Shown here: one piece after another, positions 10,638-21,103 of the stretch | How the letters are laid out: the number at the start of each line of letters is the position of its first letter | How positions within the stretch are numbered: position 1 is the first letter of the stretch | Assembly: GCA_963576725.1 (NCBI GenBank) | Contig: OY755236.1 | Coordinates: 72,551,311 to 72,615,310, forward strand | Direction of reading: 5' to 3' | Source: Azorinus chamasolen | Taxonomy: Eukaryota > Mollusca > Bivalvia > Cardiida > Solecurtidae | Length of the DNA: 64,000 bases | Made by a program: the position numbers and the translations under genes | The notes under the pieces: generated by a model | What the model was told of the DNA's origin: nothing | Databases searched by the model: none | Seen by the model: the letters and a program-made list of their open reading frames with translations, nothing else

Positions 10638-10876
10638 TTAACCCTTTCCCTGTTCTATATTTATTTCAATTTTCAATACCTACTGAATATTCATGGACAG
10701 AGTAGTTATAATGAAGTATGGACAGTGGGGGCATTGTAGACATTTTAGTACTAAAGAACCAGATATATCAAATTCTATAAGCAAACATAGCAGACCCTGG
10801 TCAGACGGATCCGTCTGATCAGAGTTTACAATGTTTGCAAATGCGTGAATGTCGTTTATATGAAGGAAAGTGTTAA
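10638..10876 (+). mobile_element. A-family MITE with collapsed apex
   Basis: TTAACCCTTTCCCTGTTCTA to GAAGGAAAGTGTTAA. Core GCAGACCCTGGTCAGACGGA / TCCGTCTGATCAGAGTTTAC: the apex between the arms has been lost down to GGATCC, which keeps the palindrome but shortens it. Confidence 0.85.
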
Positions 10877-11039
10877 CAGAGCAGAACAGAACAGATATTT
10901 CATTAGCATACATTTAAACATAATACATATAAACATAAACTACGGACTGTACAAATACTGTCGAATTGAAAGTTCTTGTGAAAAGTATTATTGGCAATAT
11001 ACATACACGCTCAATATACTCAAACCCATTTGATAAAAC

Positions 11040-11935
11040 AGCCTGAGCAAACCATTCAAACTGGTGTACAATGCGGGCGGACAGTAATATAACAGTCTGT
11101 CGCATATGGAAAAGGTTTTAGATGGACTGATATCTACTTATTTTGATCTGATGTCGAAACACTTATCAGTGCAGTTGAATATCAAAGCGTTGTAGACGCT
11201 GCAGTATTCTTTGCATGGTATCAATCTGATATCGAATAAGTTCGCGTTGGCATGGAATTGCGTATCTGAAAAGGAAGGAATTAACACTCTATCCAGTTGA
11301 TAATACGGTTCACACTGACCACTCGCAGCTATGGGCATGATTACCTAATCGCTTGCATAAGGTCATCCGACGCGCGCTTTTTTTTTATTCATTGAGTATT
11401 TTCATTCATGTTATGATCACGTGATTTATTCATGTGACTGATATTTGTATATCCATGCGCCCTTTTTGCACATTGCTATATTTTGTGGGTTTTGTTGATT
11501 TTTGCACATATTAAGCCGAAGCTTATATTACAAGGCATTTCCATGTCAGATATAGTATACCACAAATGGTTATTAAACACCTTTTGTATCCATCGAATGC
11601 AAGTCAATAAATTGCACTATTTTGTCAGGTCGGCGAGGGTACCATGGGAAAGGCTGTGGAACGCCACCTTTTTATTATATTGCTTCGCAAAGAATACATA
11701 AACTGTTTATGGTTATCAGGATTTATATTGCATCAGTTATACCGATGTGTGTCTACATAGTTTCTGTTGTTATCCTGCAGCAAATGTGTCAATTGGTTTC
11801 AGTAAGAACTCTTAATTTAGTTTGGCGATATAAGCCCTTGTGAATAGAAGTATTGGGTTTACCTTTACGAAAACTGCCACGCTTAATATGTTTTCTATCG
11901 TCTCAAATGGAACATAATTATCACGTACAGTAAAA
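11040..11935. other. no recognisable feature
   Basis: No repeat family and no convincing coding exon. Several 60-73 codon frames exist, but they lack family features and splice context. Confidence 0.35.
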
Positions 11936-12132
11936 CCTCTCTATAACGGCCACTAAATTGTGTGAATTAGTTGGTTTTTAGGGCAGGTGGCTGCTTAAAG
12001 CAAAGTGAAAGAAAACAGAACGCTCCTGTAGGAGCGTTCTGTTTTACTTTCACCTTGCTTTAAGCAGCTACCTGCCTTTAACACAAAATACTTGATGTAA
12101 TTTAATGGCCGTTATAGAGAGGTTGTACTGTA
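11936..12132. mobile_element. F-a mariner-like hairpin MITE
   Basis: TACAGTAAAACCTCTCTATA at the left and TATAGAGAGGTTGTACTGTA at the right: TIRs starting CAGT next to TA, as in Tc1/mariner derivatives. The inner hairpin is GCAAAGTGAAAGAAAACAGA ACG, apex GCTCCTGTAGGAGC (12022-12035), and its complement. Nearly the whole element can fold on itself. Confidence 0.88.
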
Positions 12133-12140
12133 TTTCTACA

Positions 12141-12321
12141 TACAGTAGAAACTGTGTTAAGTGGTCCTCAAAAAGATGTCTAATAATAGGTATGTAAGGC
12201 ATTTGGTAGCTTAATACAGATAAAAAATGCATATACTTTTGCCCTGCATTAAGCAATCGCCTGCTTTGTATGACCCATGTGTTTAATAAATGAGATGCCG
12301 CTAAAGGCAGGTTCTACTGTA
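12141..12321. mobile_element. F-d type hairpin MITE, apex lost
   Basis: TACAGTAGAAACTGTGTTAA to AAGGCAGGTTCTACTGTA. Contains GTAGCTTAATACAG and TTTGCCCTGCATTAAGCAAT, but the central GCTCC..GGAGC stem is deleted. It lies 8 bases after the previous F element. Confidence 0.75.
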
Positions 12322-12849
12322 AATCACACGGGAAACAACACGGAGACTTAAATATGTCATGTATCGCCACAATGGAACAGCTCGCGCATTTCAACGTAAA
12401 TGACATTGGAAACAGTACCCAGACTGTCATTTTGGTGGGTTTCTTTTAACATGACGTCACAGATTCAGGAATATGTACTTAGATGTAATTTTGAGAAGCT
12501 AGTGAGACATGCAACATTTCTAGACTTGAGTGTCAGATAGAGGCTAACTATATTGTTTAGCCTCCATAGGCATTTAGAATGATTGTCTTCCTGAAACTGT
12601 CAGAGTGCTGAGTTTTCTTTTATTTCTATTGAAAACACCATTAATCCTTTACCCCATGAATACGTATTTGCATCACACATACTTTTCTCTTGTTAGTCTC
12701 GTGATGATTAAAACAGTAGACGTCAAAGAGTAAATTATAGAACTAGTCATTCTCTTGATAGTTAAATGGTTATAGCCTTGTCCAACTGGCAATAGCATGA
12801 ATTTAACTTAATGATTTAACCTAAAAAGGCAATTCCTGGTTTGAGCTTG

Positions 12850-13069
12850 ATAGAAACGCCATTACAAACAGAGTAGACCCAGGTCAGAAAGTTCCCGTAG
12901 GAGCCATCTGATCAGGATCTGCTATGTGTGCTTATGAATGATATAGCTATGATTCTACAATTTCCATCATGACCAAAATGTCCCGTATTGATATGCAGTT
13001 ATAAAAATGTAAATAATTTATATTCATGGCATCGTTATTTCTTACATGAATATTCATGAATGGGTTAGG
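12850..13069 (-). mobile_element. A-family MITE
   Basis: Core ACAAACAGAGTAGACCCAGG / GTTCCCGTAGGAGCC / ATCTGATCAGGATCTGCTAT, then ATGATTCTACAATTTCCATC and TACATGAATATTCATGAATGGG. A start-like TTAATCCTTTACCCCATGAA lies at 12641, separated by about 110 bases of other sequence. Confidence 0.65.
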
Positions 13070-13245
13070 ACTGTCATATCTTACGGACCCTAGAGAGATG
13101 TTTAGTTAAGGGAACCCTCTCATCAGAGTCTGCACTGTTTGTCATGTTAAACTTTTCTTCTGAAGAAGCCCTAACTATTTACCGTACGCTTGACATGTTT
13201 GAATGTAGGAATAGTCCATTGTAAATTCAGCGTTGAAAGGGTTAA
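13070..13245 (-). mobile_element. D-family MITE, left part truncated
   Basis: Contains AGGGAACCCTCTCATCAGAG TCTGCACTGTTTGTCATG, GAAGCCCTAACTATTTACCG, CTTGACATGTTTGAA and ends AGCGTTGAAAGGGTTAA (TTAA 13242-13245). Confidence 0.65.
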
Positions 13246-13530
13246 AGCATTCCCAATTATTCACGACAAGCTTGCCCTATTTGAACTTTAAAACATTTCA
13301 GATTACGTTTGACAGCGTTGTAAGGGTAAGCCTCGATATAGTGCTGCTATATAATTTAGGTAACCACACACGTGTCCAGTAGAACACATCGGGTCATAAT
13401 TACCGACCCATCTCTAGGTTTAGTTATTTTCAGTAAGAATTGGAAATAAATGCAAAATACATATAAATAACATCTGATGACTGAAGCAAACAATACGTTC
13501 TACCCATAAAGGTTTGCTTAGTAACATGTC

Positions 13531-13755
13531 TCCATGAATATTCACGTAAAAAGGCATGATAAAATGACTAGATATATATGAGTGCATCAGAAACATATAG
13601 ATTTTAAGCAATGACCGAAACTGTAGAATCTGATCTATATTGTTCAATAAGCAAACAGAGCAGATCCTGATCAGATAGGTCCAGCTCCTACAAGGATCGT
13701 CTGACCCGAGTCTGCTCTGTTTGCAAAGGTGTTAAATTGCGTAACCCATCGAGTA
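13531..13755 (+). mobile_element. A-family MITE
   Basis: CATGAATATTCACGTAAAAA, GAAACTGTAGAATCTGATCT, GCAAACAGAGCAGATCCTGA, an apex slightly out of register (AGCTCCTACAAGGATC), and GAGTCTGCTCTGTTTGCAAA. Ends near GTAACCCATCGAGTAAAT, eroded. Confidence 0.7.
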
Positions 13756-13764
13756 AATAGCAAC

Positions 13765-13930
13765 GTTTAAACAGAAGGCAGTTCTTAGAAGACGGAACTA
13801 GTTTTCGCTGATGAGACATTGTCCCTCCCAGAGGACGAGTAATACTGTAGCTGTCACTGTGGTTATTGCTCTCTGTAATAAAACCCAGTCCCTGTTCATT
13901 GCCTGGTCATATAACGACGGTGTGTCCTAT
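13765..13930. repeat. M dispersed repeat, copy 1 (empty site for an F insertion)
   Basis: GAGACATTGTCCCTCCCAGA GGACGAGTAATACTGTAGC, then GGTTATTGCTCTCTGTAATAAAA and CATTGCCTGGTCATATAACG. Copies 2 (14365) and 3 (28945) align with it. Origin unknown. Confidence 0.65.
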
Positions 13931-13945
13931 ATGATTTCATTGAAT

Positions 13946-14340
13946 ATTCGTGTAAGAAGATATGACATCATGAATATTAATTAGAATATTTTTTTATAAT
14001 TGCATTATGAACATAAGAACTGTATACAATAAACCCCCGCTAATGCAACCACCTAAAAGAGCTATAATTATGGGTACTAGATGCAGGTGGTAGCTTAATG
14101 CAGGACAAAAGTAATGCAGAAAGCTCCTAGAGGAGCTTTCTGCATTACATTTGCCCTGCATTAAGCAACCACCTGCTTATAAAGACACTCATATTTATGC
14201 ATTAAGTGGTCACATTAGAGGAGTTCTACTGTAATCACATTTATATTATCCCGTAATCGATCGGAGCAGACCCTGATCAGACGGCTCCTACCGGTATGCT
14301 CTGCTTGCGAAACTCTAAAAGCGTAATTTCTGGAGTAGAT
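13946..14340 (+). mobile_element. A-family MITE interrupted by an F element
   Basis: Left part GAATATTCGTGTAAGAAGAT to GAACATAAGAACTGTA, right part ATCACATTTATATTATCCCG, GGAGCAGACCCTGATCAGAC, GGCTCCTACCGGTATGCTCT. The two parts make one A element once 14025-14233 is removed. Confidence 0.75.
14025..14233. mobile_element. F-c hairpin MITE nested in A
   Basis: TACAATAAACCCCCGCTAAT to ATTAGAGGAGTTCTACTGTA. Hairpin arms GGTGGTAGCTTAATGCAGGA and TTTGCCCTGCATTAAGCAAC, AGTAATGCAGAAAGCTCC apex stem. It inserted at a TA in the A element. Confidence 0.85.
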
Positions 14341-14364
14341 GATGAGCTTAACAATTAAACGGAA

Positions 14365-14720
14365 GACTATTCAAAGAGGACAGAAATAGCTTTCTTTGAA
14401 GAGACATTATACCAGAGAACGAGTAATGTAGTACATTAAAACCTCCCAAAACATGAATTCTTGTAGAGACAGGTTTAGATATTTTTAGGCAGGTGACTGC
14501 TTAATGCAGGGTGAAAGTCATACAGAAAGACCCTAGCTCCTTACCCTGCATTAAGCTGCCACCTGTATCCAAGATGGATATTTATACTAAATTGAACGTC
14601 CAGTTTAGAGAGGGTTTACTGTAGTTGTTATTGTGTTTTTTGCTCTCTGTAATAAAATCTACCCATGCTCATTGTCTGGTCATATAACGCCCGTGTGTAT
14701 TGTGGGGTTCTATCGTGATT
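14365..14720. repeat. M dispersed repeat, copy 2, filled by an F element
   Basis: Left part GAAGAGACATTATACCAGAG AACGAGTAATGTAG, right part GTTGTTATTGTGTTTTTTGCTCTCTGTAATAAAA and CATTGTCTGGTCATATAACG. Aligned with copy 1 at 13765, the two parts are contiguous there. Confidence 0.65.
14432..14623. mobile_element. F-b hairpin MITE nested in M repeat
   Basis: TACATTAAAACCTCCCAAAA to AGAGAGGGTTTACTGTA. Inner arms GGCAGGTGACTGCTTAATGC and CCCTGCATTAAGCTGCCACC. The apex is damaged. TA at both ends, with a single TA in the empty paralogue. Confidence 0.85.
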
Positions 14721-14770
14721 GTTCTATTTACAATGACACACAGACCAAACTCTGCTTTGTTTACTTTTGT

Positions 14771-14991
14771 TTAACCTTTACTTTGACAGATACATCTTTT
14801 ATCGCATTTGCGAACAGAGCAGACCCCGAATAGATTGTCAGGACTGTCTGACTAAGGTCTGCTGTTTTTGCTTGTAAAATGATATACAAATCTGAGTCTT
14901 TAGGTTCCGTGTTCTCATCTCAATTTTAAAAAAATCTAATATTTACGACCTCATTATTTCTTATATGTATATTCATCAGGTAATGGGTTTA
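14771..14991 (-). mobile_element. A-family MITE
   Basis: TTAACCTTTACTTTGACAGA, core GCGAACAGAGCAGACCCCGA / GACTAAGGTCTGCTGTTTTT, then ATATGTATATTCATCAGGTA ATGGGTTTA. The apex has become TTGTCAGGACTGTC. Confidence 0.7.
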
Positions 14992-14999
14992 GTACACTA

Positions 15000-15452
15000 C
15001 ATTTATTATTAATTCTCCACTATGGCATATCGATGTACTCAATTATTTTATGAAACACAATTTAACAAGACAATTAGTTAAATTCCAATTGTTAATGGGT
15101 AGATCAGGTAAAGGGTTAAATTGCAAAGGTAAATGAATTAAAAGAGAAGATATGTACTGCGATTACGTTTCAGTGAATTTTTTTATTATAAAAGTCATGG
15201 ATGATGGGGAATGAGAATATGTTCAGTTTTAATTGTTCTGTAACATGTGGCTTTAGTAACATTTTCGGGTGGATTAAATACTCGATATTCCGAAAATTTG
15301 TTAAAGAAAATTTCAATGACTGCTTAATACAAGGTGAATGTCATACTCATACAGGAAGCTGCCAGAGGAGCTATTTGCAGGACTCCAATAAGCTGCCATT
15401 TGTATTAGATACCGAAATACTAGTTTGAGTGCTCGGTCGAGGTTTTACTGCA
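15000..15452. mobile_element. unique sequence ending in a worn F-b element
   Basis: 15315-15452 carries GACTGCTTAATACAAGGTGA, GGAAGCTGCCAGAGGAGC, AATAAGCTGCCATTTGTATT and GAGGTTTTACTGCA, an F-b hairpin without its left terminus. Before it, no feature was recognised. Confidence 0.5.
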
Positions 15453-16097
15453 ATATCAGTTGCCAACTAATTGCATTGATCCTTCTCTCTTTTATTTAGC
15501 CGAAACAAGAATTAATATTGCTAGAACTGAACAGGATGCAAGATAGAAGAAGACAAACAAGGCTGGTCGGATTCTGTTTCATTAATGTTATCCACATACT
15601 ATATGGTTATAGAAATGAAGCCGACACTGCGTTTTGCAGGAAGACTATTCGTTTTTAGTCTACAGATAGTTGAGCAAAATACATTATTAGAAATGTTTAT
15701 TTCAGGTTACAAGTTTGAGTTACCTGCATTTCTTTGCAACACCACCATTAGTCGAATACTTTGACGCATGATGAGATACCGCGTGCGTGCTATGGGATGT
15801 ATCATCTTGATCATAACTGCATATATCATCTCTGACTCGTCCGTGGAGTTGTAAAGTTTAAAGTTATGAAGATATTAGGGCGTAATATAGCTTTGCAAAC
15901 AGAGTCTTAATCAAGCAGAGTATACACTATTTGAATTTAGAACCAAATATATATGTTTCTACGGTTTTCAAAACAGCAAAACCTTATTCATTTGCCAGTA
16001 TTAACATTCAGTTAACTGATATTCATAAAGATACGAACCCTTGAACATGTGTTAATCATCATTCAAAAAATTGCTAACTGTAATTTTCCCGCAACAG
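15453..16097. other. no recognisable feature
   Basis: AT-rich. A weak A-core trace (GCAAACAGAGTCTTAATCAAGCAGAGTATACAC) lies at 15895. No gene. Confidence 0.35.
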
Positions 16098-16295
16098 TTA
16101 ACCAATTTCCTCACAGGCTATTTATAGACAGAACCTCTTTGAATAAATCTACCGAAAATGGGCATTTACAAGAGAAAAGGAAACTTTTAGATTGTGTAGA
16201 TTTGAAACCATTGTGATATTTTTTTTATCACAATGATTTCAAAAAGTGGCTTTTACAGAGGCGATAAAGGGTGTCAGTATGAAGGAATGGGTTAA
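16098..16295 (-). mobile_element. E-family MITE, apex deleted
   Basis: TTAACCAATTTCCTCACAGG to GAAGGAATGGGTTAA. The hairpin arms GAAACCATTGTGATA and ATCACAATGATTTC remain, but the GCATTTGCTCC..GGAGC apex is replaced by a run of T. Confidence 0.85.
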
Positions 16296-16445
16296 GGGAC
16301 CAGGATCAAATCATCTGTATCTGAATCCGCAGTATAGACCCAGATCAGAGGCCTTTTAGAGAAGACCCCTGAACAGGTTCTGCACTGTTTATCATTTACA
16401 ATCCTGTCGCAAATTAAACACTATCATTCTGAATGGACTGTATTG
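16296..16445 (-). mobile_element. D-family MITE remnant
   Basis: CAGTATAGACCCAGATCAGA GGCC and GAACAGGTTCTGCACTGTTTATC, with D-type flank CATTTACAATCC. It adjoins the TTAA of the E element; the far end is not clear. Confidence 0.5.
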
Positions 16446-16544
16446 TCTAAGCAATAATGAATGATGAACATTCCACCTTGATCATTCACCATTCACAGGC
16501 AAGAACATGTTATAGCGCCATACTACCGAAGTCATAATTTAATC

Positions 16545-16781
16545 TAACCTTTGCCCGACATTTATGCATGACTCCACTCATGTTGAATATTTATTATTTT
16601 CAATTAATGAATCAGAACTGTAAAATAAGCAAACATGTTACAATGGCAAAAAGCTTATAATCTGTAACATGTGAGCAAAGAGAACATATCCTTATTAGAC
16701 GGTACCTACAGAAATAATCTGATATGGGTCTACTCCGTTTGCAAAAACATCAAAATACGTCTTTATCAAAGAAAGAGTTAA
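16545..16781 (+). mobile_element. A-family MITE, rearranged core
   Basis: Starts near TAATCTAACCTTTGCC and ends GAAAGAGTTAA. The left core arm is interrupted by a local hairpin (CATGTTACA...TGTAACATG, 16634-16672); then TTAGACGGTACCTACAGAAA and GGTCTACTCCGTTTGCAAAA. Confidence 0.65.
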
Positions 16782-17186
16782 GCTCATTTCAGAATGTTAC
16801 CGCGTACCAAAGGCGTGACTTTACGACCACTTTACGACAAACTTGAACTGTCCAAGAAAAGCAATAACGATTCACTCTGACCAGTAGCCTAGTCCAGTCA
16901 TCTACTTGTAAGGCATGCGGGAATATTTCATTGTTGCGTATTCTCAACAGGATTCATTCTTCATGTAGCCGATCGATCAAAGCCATAACCAGTATTGTGT
17001 TTTTCAAAAGTTCTTGATATCTTTCAAAATAAAATGTGATAAAGATGTATGCTTTTAATTTCCTTTATTATCAGGATATATTTTTAAGAAGCTGATTTGT
17101 GTCCTAAGTCTAAACTCTTTCACCGCCGAACTCTGCGGAAAGGCACACACGGGTATTGCTACAATGGGGGAAATATGTGATTACCA
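16782..17186. other. no recognisable feature
   Basis: No gene or repeat family recognised. Confidence 0.35.
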
Positions 17187-17409
17187 TTAACCCTTACACT
17201 GCGGGACATGAGACACTAATGTATTTTGCAAACAGTGAAGACCCAGATGAGATGAGATGGTATGGCTCCTAGAGGTGCCCTCTTCTTAGGGTATGAACTG
17301 TTTGTCATGTTACACTTTTCTTTAGAATAAACCCTAAATATTCACCATGAATTTGACCTGTTTGAAGTTTGGAATAGTCTGTATGATAAATCAGTGTTGT
17401 AAGGGTTAA
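17187..17409 (-). mobile_element. D-family MITE, full length
   Basis: TTAACCCTTACACTGCGGGA to AGTGTTGTAAGGGTTAA, TTAA at both ends. Core TGCAAACAGTGAAGACCCAG ATGAGAT, centre GGCTCCTAGAGGTGCC, then GAACTGTTTGTCATGTTACA. Contains the D hallmarks AAACCCTAAATATTCACC and TTGACCTGTTTGAAGTTTGG. Confidence 0.85.
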
Positions 17410-18124
17410 ATCGGCGTTGCACCAGGACCTACATTGCTTAACACATCATGTTTTAAGAAGAAATTGAAGGAAAGTTCATTCTGACACTTACAGCAGATGA
17501 CAATGTGTACTGATGAAAATAATTGGCGCAAAAAGAGTTCACGCTAAAAATTTACTTCAGTCAAATGCTGACTAACATTTTGTTTCAAAAACAAGACTGG
17601 AAATGTTTTGGTATGGTGAAACACCAAGAAGTTGTAACACACTCATTCGTATTACTGAAATAGACAAACTATACACATGTCATATTACCAGAGGTTAATT
17701 ATTCTACTGATATCTCGACATTGTTGATATTTTCAGATACACAAACACCTTCATCGAGTTACACTATTGTAATTACAATATTACTTCATATCATACACGA
17801 CGTTATACACATAACGATCATTTACTGGAACTGTTTAATGTTTTGTAATTGTATTGGCAAATTTTCAATGCATCAACCAGTAGACTATCATCCGTGCATT
17901 AATCCAAGACGTGCAATCAAATGCAAATTAACATTTCTATAGAAATTATTTGCAGCGTATAAATAAAAACACACTTTGGAATGCAAAAGAAGCAAATATA
18001 TTCTGTTTGATATTTTGGTGAATGTGATTTTCATCACTTTTCTTTAAACTACCTGTATGTCCTAGTATTGATGTGAAGAACACATCAGATATTCGAATTC
18101 TGGGTATTGCAGATAGATTGTAGT
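17410..18124. other. no recognisable feature
   Basis: A 73-codon frame at 17721-17942 has no recognisable family features. No MITE core present. Confidence 0.35.
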
Positions 18125-18333
18125 TTAACCCTTTCCGTCATACAAACAACTTTTCACGCATTTGCAAACAAAGTAGACCCAGATCAAACGGTACCTAAAG
18201 GAGCTGTCTGATCAGGATCTGGTCTGTTTGCTAATGAAATTTGATAGCTTTGTTATAATATAATAGCTATTTTGTCCGTGAATATTCAGTAGTTATTGAA
18301 ATTTAGTAACATATAGAACAGGGAAAGGGTTAA
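18125..18333 (-). mobile_element. A-family MITE, full length
   Basis: TTAACCCTTTCCGTCATACA to ACAGGGAAAGGGTTAA. Core GCAAACAAAGTAGACCCAGA TCAAACGGTACC / AAAGGAGCTGTCTGATCAGG / TCTGGTCTGTTTGC. Confidence 0.9.
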
Positions 18334-18394
18334 CACAGGATGAACACTATTGTCTTCGTTCTGCATTAACCAGTGATATGTTGAACTTTCAAAT

Positions 18395-18570
18395 GGACTA
18401 ATCGAAAATTCAAACACGCCAAGCTTACAGTGCATATTTAGTTTTAAACAGAAGTATGATATGACAAACCGAGCAGGCCCTGATGAGAGGGTTCCTCTAG
18501 GAGCACTCTCATCTGGGTCTGCAAAGGACATAAATGACTCGTTTTCCGCACTGAAAGAGTTGGGCATACA
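18395..18570 (+). mobile_element. D-family MITE
   Basis: CTTTCAAATGGACTAATCGA, GCCAAGCTTACAGTGCATAT, ACAAACCGAGCAGGCCCTGA, apex GGGTTCCTCTAGGAGCACTC, then GGGTCTGCAAAGG and GCACTGAAAGAGTTG. The TTAA ends are worn. Confidence 0.75.
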
Positions 18571-18659
18571 CCCATATTTATTAATGTATTGGTCGCCTAA
18601 TATCAGTTCTAATGTCCTTGTATTGATTAAAATGTATTTCATGCTGGCATTGACTTCAA

Positions 18660-19230
18660 ACGGAGCTGTCTGATCTTATTTTATTATGTTTGCGTTAATA
18701 GATGTAATAGATTTATCGAGTATTTTTGTTTTATTAGCTCTTCTGAAAAATGCGCATTTTCAAGATATTGCAAACAGAGTAGGCTTCTGCTTGCCATTGA
18801 AACATAAATCTGATTCCACATTGTTTTCGTTGTAAAATACCCCTGTTCATGATCTGTATCTCTGTTTTAGTTTCTCTGTTCTACATTTTGTGTCAAACAA
18901 AATAGTTGCATTATGCTCGTTGTTTTTACCAACCTTGGCCTAACACATACAAGCCACGTCACGGTATTTGTCTCCTGGGAAGATGAATTCTAAATCAATG
19001 GCTACAATAGCTATAGAAAAGAGCATCTGTCAAATTGTTAAAATAGACAGTTAAAGCTCGTGACAGTTGGAATTTATCACAAACGTATTTATAGGATATT
19101 AAAACAAAACCGATTCTCATCAGAATACGTTAAGATCCAGTCCGGATATAGGTCCGGGCGTCGCATCAGGATCAAAGCTGTTTGACACTCAGTTAATAAT
19201 TTCTAAAAGCTTGATCGAATAGGGAGTAGT
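18660..19230. other. A fragment, unique sequence, C-type fragment
   Basis: 18660-18700 has GGAGCTGTCTGATC, an A core half. 19130-19230 has ATCAGGATCAAAGCTGTTTGACACTCAGTTAATAATTTCTAAAAGCTTGATCGAATAGGG, half of a C-related element whose tail (CTTGATCGAAnnnGGAAGTAG) recurs at 29790, 36470 and 58685. Between them nothing was recognised. Confidence 0.4.
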
Positions 19231-19794
19231 TAAACGCCAACTTTGAGGAGAAGTTAATTTTTGATGTGTACAAGGTTACTACCTAGTGGTACTACATGTA
19301 GTATGCATGGACATTTAGCGAATGTCTTTTTACTTGGAATATGCCGATATCTTTTTCACGTTTGATTTTGGAATGAAAGTTTCTAGTGTTACATTCTAAA
19401 AAAGTAATATAATGAGTTTCTCACTTTAAAATTAACTTTTAGTTGCAATGAAGTAACTGCATACAAATGGTTTTCCCAATTATGCCAGCATTGATGTTAA
19501 TGATTTCAAAAGAGTTTTGTTGTCCGCGAACACCTCCAAATGATAAATGTCTTAGGTGTAGATTGTTAACGGACATGAATCCCTGTTAATTCTTCCTCTT
19601 TTAATCGCGTCCTAACTCACATTTGTAAACAGTTTGGATCCAGATGACATTCCTAATAACGAAGTTTCTCGTCTATATTTAAGCAGTTTGACACAACCTT
19701 CCCGAGATATTAACCGGAATGGTAGTAAAACAACCCGTTTTATAGCGGTACTCTATTTGTCATCCTTACTGTTATGTTTACATGTATCTTGTTC

Positions 19795-19985
19795 CTTTAT
19801 ACATTTGTTGGTGTTGAAAAATTCATCTCGCACGCCCATGAGTGCGTGTGTGTGTATGCATGTGTGTATATGCACGCGCGTGTACGCGTGCGGTTGTGTG
19901 TGTGTCAGTTATTTTATATCGGTGTTTTGATAAGTCCGGGGTTTTGCTTTTCCTGCTCGACTTTAGTTCTATTTCCAACGTAGTC
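19795..19985 (+). repeat. L dispersed repeat with GT microsatellite
   Basis: An alternating GT/GC-rich tract (19842-19911, e.g. GCACGCGCGTGTACGCGTGC) is followed by TTTTGCTTTTCCTGCTCGAC TTTAG, which matches the flank of the other L copies at 39470 and, reversed, at 59095. Confidence 0.65.
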
Positions 19986-20010
19986 AACATTGTACCAAGA
20001 AAAGTGTCAA

Positions 20011-20211
20011 TACAGTAAACCCCTCTAAACTGGAATTCTAGTAGAAAATAATAGATACTTTTAGACATACGGCTGCTTAATACAGGCTGAAGGTCATACA
20101 GTTCACAGGTCATTCAGTTGAATGACGTTCACCCTGCATTAAGCTGTCACCTGTCTCCAAGACTGATATTAATACCTAGCTGAAAGTCCGGTTTAGAGGG
20201 GTTATACTGTA
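20011..20211. mobile_element. F-b hairpin MITE
   Basis: TACAGTAAACCCCTCTAAAC to TAGAGGGGTTATACTGTA. GGCTGCTTAATACAGGCTGA and TTCACCCTGCATTAAGCTGT form the arms. The apex has been replaced by a short CATTCAGTTGAATG palindrome. Confidence 0.85.
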
Positions 20212-20248
20212 AACTGTGACATAGTACTAGATCTAGCTCGACTTTCTT

Positions 20249-20400
20249 TAACCCTTTGAATGCGGTATACATGTACTATGATATTTACAAACAGTGTAGA
20301 ACCAGATCAGGGTCTTCACTATTTGCCATTCATAATCCAGTATTTCTAATCATTTTTACTGACTGGACGCTATCATTAGATAGTGAGGGGGCATCCCCTC
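20249..20400 (-). mobile_element. D-family MITE, truncated
   Basis: TTAACCCTTTGAATGCGGTA, then ACAAACAGTGTAGAACCAGA TCAGGGTCTTCACTATTTGCC. The apex is deleted so that the two arms meet at ATCAGGG. Right end not found. Confidence 0.6.
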
Positions 20401-20507
20401 TTTGAAAAAAATCAGAAATTTAAAGGGATGATTTTTTCATGGCCAATTTATGATACGAAGAATTTCGCCACGTAGTCGAAACATACGTTGGTATGCTGTA
20501 ATGATGC

Positions 20508-20720
20508 TAACCCTTACAAAGCTGCGCTTTCAAATGGACTGTTCTAAACTTCAAATAGGTCAAGCTTACGGTAAATATTTAGGGATTTTCTAAAGAAAAA
20601 TGGATCACAACAAACAGTGCAGACTATGGTGATAGGACTCCTCTTGGAACTCTCTCATATAGGTCTACACTGTTTGCAACGGCCATTAGTTACTCGTTTA
20701 TGTATTGTAAAGTTTTAACA
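20508..20720 (+). mobile_element. D-family MITE
   Basis: CTAACCCTTACAAAGCTGCG, GGACTGTTCTAAACTTCAAA, GGTCAAGCTTACGGTAAATA, ACAAACAGTGCAGACTATGG, apex GGACTCCTCTTGGAACTCTC, GGTCTACACTGTTTGCAACG. It runs up to the TTAA that begins the next element. Confidence 0.75.
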
Positions 20721-20963
20721 TTTTTGGCGCCAAATTCAAAAGTTTCGTCTGCAATAATAATTTCATATTAAATATAATTCTAAACTAAAGAATAAAGATA
20801 TATTAGTAAAACATTGTTTTTAAAAACCTGTATGCTTGGGTTAAAATAATACAGAAAACAGTGAAGTCACAGGTCAGATGCCGCCTTTTCAAGGCGGCAT
20901 CTGACCTGGAACTGCACTATTTTCAATGGTGCCAACAGGCAACATTGGCGCCGAAAGATTTAA
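20715..20963 (-). mobile_element. C2-family MITE
   Basis: TTAACATTTTTGGCGCCAAA to TTGGCGCCGAAAGATTTAA. Core GTGAAGTCACAGGTCAGATG CCGCCTTTTCAAGGCGG CATCTGACCTGGAACTGCAC, a near-perfect palindrome. It matches the reversed copy at 30709-30954 in length (249 and 246 bp). Confidence 0.85.
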
Positions 20964-21103
20964 GGCACACTGTATCTCGAGCCAACTTCAATATAGTACT
21001 CTCTGTGTCGCTGCCGCTGTCTATAATCACCGGTATGATCGAGAGCTTTTGTTAGTGATGCTACACACAGTCAGATTAATTTAATTCATATAGCCCATAT
21101 ATA

